Assembly: GCF_030131845.1 (NCBI RefSeq) | Contig: NZ_JASKYM010000001.1 | Location: forward strand, 744,001 to 808,000 | DNA from: Romboutsia sedimentorum | GTDB taxonomy: Bacteria > Bacillota > Clostridia > Peptostreptococcales > Peptostreptococcaceae | Length of the DNA: 64,000 bases | Direction of reading: 5' to 3' | Shown: positions 62,553-64,000 of the stretch, piece after piece | Numbering within the stretch: position 1 is the stretch's first letter | How the letters are laid out: every line of letters begins with the position of its first letter | Notes under the pieces: model-generated | Databases searched by the model: none | What the model was told of the DNA's origin: nothing | The model's input: the letters and a program-made list of their open reading frames with translations, nothing else | Translations under genes and position numbers: made by a program

Positions 62553-63902
62553 TTAAGCCATAGATTTAGGCTTTAGTATACTAGTATCTACTTTTTCAAA
62601 TACTGTTTGATCCTCTACTTCTGTAAGTAAAGCTACTAACGCCTTTTCTACTAACCCCCTTCTTAATGCTTTTTCCTCAGCAGGATCAAGCGCAGGATTT
62701 CCAAGTGGATGAGGTATTGCTATAGTTGGAACTATTCTATTTGCACCAACTGTTAATGATATTGGAACTACTGTGCACATGTGAACCACAGGTACTTCAG
62801 TAACTCTTTCTATCTCTTTTACCATCGTTGCACCGCAACGAGTACAAGTGCCTCATGTAGAAGTTAATATAATAGCATCTACATTTGCTTCTTTTAATTT
62901 ATTACCTATTTCATTTGCATATTTCTTTGCATTTGCAACTGACGTTCCATTTCCTGTAGTTGTATAGAATGTTTCGTGTAATTCTCTTATTACACCTTCT
63001 CTTACCAAATCTCTTAATACATCAACTGGTAAAACTCTATCTGCATCTAAGTTAGCGTATACTGGATCATATCCACCATGAGCAGTTTCATGCGAATCTT
63101 CAGTTAAATCATCAAATCCTACTAATGAGTATTCTCCATACTTAGAAGCTGAAGAAGATTCTATTCTATCAGGATTTCCTTTAGGAACTATTCCTCCTGA
63201 AGTAACTACTGCTATTTTTGCATTAGATAAATTTTTAAGTGCAGCGCTTGGTTCTACTCTATCAAACACAGGCATTGGATATTCAGTTACAAATTCCTCA
63301 CCTTTGATTTTCTTAACCAGCATATCAACCGCTCTTTTAGATCCTTTTTCTTCATGGAAGAAGTTTACTCTAATACCTCTTTCTATGTATCCTTCTTCTT
63401 TAGGTGAACCTATTTTTTCACCACTAGCTAATTTTTTTGCAAATTTAACCATCTTAGGAAGTGCTTTTCTCATACCTGCTGCAGAATCTGATGTTTCTAC
63501 TATATAGACATCCTTTTTAAACATATCTGCACCTGGATTTTCTATGTACATTCCAGTAAGTACAGGTATATTTAAGCTTTCTTGAACTACCTTAGTTATA
63601 GCACCTGCTGCAACCCCATATCTACCAGCATTAAAAGATGGACCCGCTATGAAAAATTGAGGATTAAATGATTTTATCATTCCTAGTACTTCAGCACTTG
63701 CACTATCTAAATTCTCATTAAAGTAAGTATCCCCACATACTACTGTTCCAACTACTTCCATGTCTTCCCCTAATAATTTATTAAGTTGGACACTTATTGG
63801 AGGTAAATTTTCTGCCACATGTGGCTTAGTATCAGCTTTTTCTTCTCCACCTATCCCAGCGAAGAACTGATTTATATAATGAACTACTCTTAGTTTTCCC
63901 AT
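62553..63902 (-). CDS. grdB: Glycine reductase protein B, selenocysteine subunit (GrdB)
   Basis: One 449-residue gene interrupted by a TGA codon at 62853-62855, read as selenocysteine at residue 350. The upstream frame ends AIILTST and the downstream frame continues in phase as GTCTRCGATMVKEIERVTEV, giving the known GrdB motif ST-Sec-GTCTRCG. It opens MGKLRVVHYINQFFAGIGGE. A SECIS-like hairpin stands just after the TGA. Protein B binds glycine through a pyruvoyl group on GrdE (outside the window) and passes the carboxymethyl group to GrdA. Automatic callers split this gene in two (63902-62853 and 62825-62553). Confidence 0.96.
62826..62855 (-). promoter_or_regulatory. Selenocysteine codon and SECIS hairpin in grdB
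   Basis: The TGA at 62855-62853 is followed after 12 bases by CGTTGC-GGT-GCAACG, a perfect 6-bp stem with a GGT loop (62826-62840). The loop lies about 18 bases after the codon, within the range for bacterial SECIS elements that recruit SelB. Confidence 0.9.
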
Positions 63903-63928
63903 ATATTTTTCACCCCTTTTTTGTTTAA

Positions 63929-64000
63929 TTAAGCATTAAACTTACAGAATTGTTCTCTAACACTAGTCATTTCTTCTACTATTTCATCAACTTCAAGTAC
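63929..64000 (-). CDS. grdA: Glycine reductase selenoprotein A, C-terminal end (GrdA)
   Basis: The last 23 codons of a gene cut by the right window edge read VLEVDEIVEEMTSVREQFCK followed by FNA and TAA. This is the conserved end of GrdA, the small selenoprotein that carries the carboxymethyl group between proteins B and C. Its own selenocysteine codon lies outside the window. It precedes grdB by 26 bp, matching the grdA-grdB-grdC-grdD order. Confidence 0.88.
   Translation of the reverse strand, partial: VLEVDEIVEEMTSVREQFCKFNA

Noticed and set aside
62553-63902. Apparent frame break giving two separate genes in the grdB region
   Set aside because: The break is an in-frame TGA in the conserved selenocysteine context with a SECIS-like hairpin, so I treat it as one selenoprotein gene, neither a pseudogene nor two genes.
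1-64000. CRISPR arrays, tRNA/rRNA genes, transposases or prophage genes
   Set aside because: I saw no regularly spaced repeats, no cloverleaf or rRNA-like stretch, and no transposase, integrase or phage structural protein among the readable frames.

Overview
The window is a low-GC, Gram-positive anaerobe chromosome segment, most likely from the Peptostreptococcaceae (Clostridioides / Paraclostridium / Romboutsia-like). Three things point there: the layout of the flagellar locus, with a basal-body block, a central flagellin-glycan island and a filament block as known from Clostridioides difficile; a FliR-FlhB fusion protein; and a glycine reductase (Stickland) operon with a UGA-encoded selenocysteine. 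I cannot name the species. Almost everything is transcribed from the minus strand, so the operons read from high to low coordinates.

Layout in + coordinates. 1-415: N-terminal part of a chemoreceptor. 925-21301: the early flagellar operon, flgB-flgC-fliE-fliF-fliG-fliH-fliI-fliJ-fliK-flgD-flgE-motA-motB-fliO-fliP-fliQ-fliR/flhB-flhA-fliA-flgG-type-flgG-fliM-fliN, then an unknown membrane protein gene. It is preceded by a c-di-GMP-I riboswitch (about 21690-21778) and two look-alike terminators, with an extended -10 promoter further upstream. 22060-39936: an island of about 18 kb between the two flagellar blocks. It encodes a CDP-3,6-dideoxyhexose route (RfbF, RfbG, RfbH), a YerE-like ThDP enzyme and a reductase that could make a branched sugar, NeuB/NeuC-type nonulosonate enzymes, two glycosyltransferases, two methyltransferases, an APS-kinase-like protein, a sulfatase-fold protein and an SGNH-like protein. 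One gene (23547-24722) is bracketed by a duplicated gene junction with two gene remnants. 40015-47626: late flagellar genes (flagellin with a clear sigma-D promoter, FliT-like, FliD, FliS, CsrA, FliW, FlgL, FlgK, FlgN, FlgM, a second FliN, YaaR). 47711-51527: an EAL phosphodiesterase, a LytTR regulator, a transglycosylase and a secreted protein.

51975-57863: a dicarboxylate/amino-acid:cation symporter, then a Bce-type two-component system with its ABC transporter (peptide-antibiotic sensing and resistance). 57959-59712: a transaldolase-like aldolase, then xpt under a guanine riboswitch with terminator. 59725-64000: glycine reductase genes grdD, grdC, grdB (selenocysteine plus SECIS hairpin) and the 3' end of grdA.

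How it fits together: c-di-GMP made elsewhere would shut the early flagellar operon at the riboswitch, and the EAL protein beside the late genes would relieve this. FliA and FlgM then gate the late genes, CsrA/FliW tune flagellin translation, and the island enzymes most likely build the sugar that decorates flagellin. FlhF, FlhG, FliL and FlbD are absent from their usual places, and FliM lacks the usual N-terminal CheY-docking motif.
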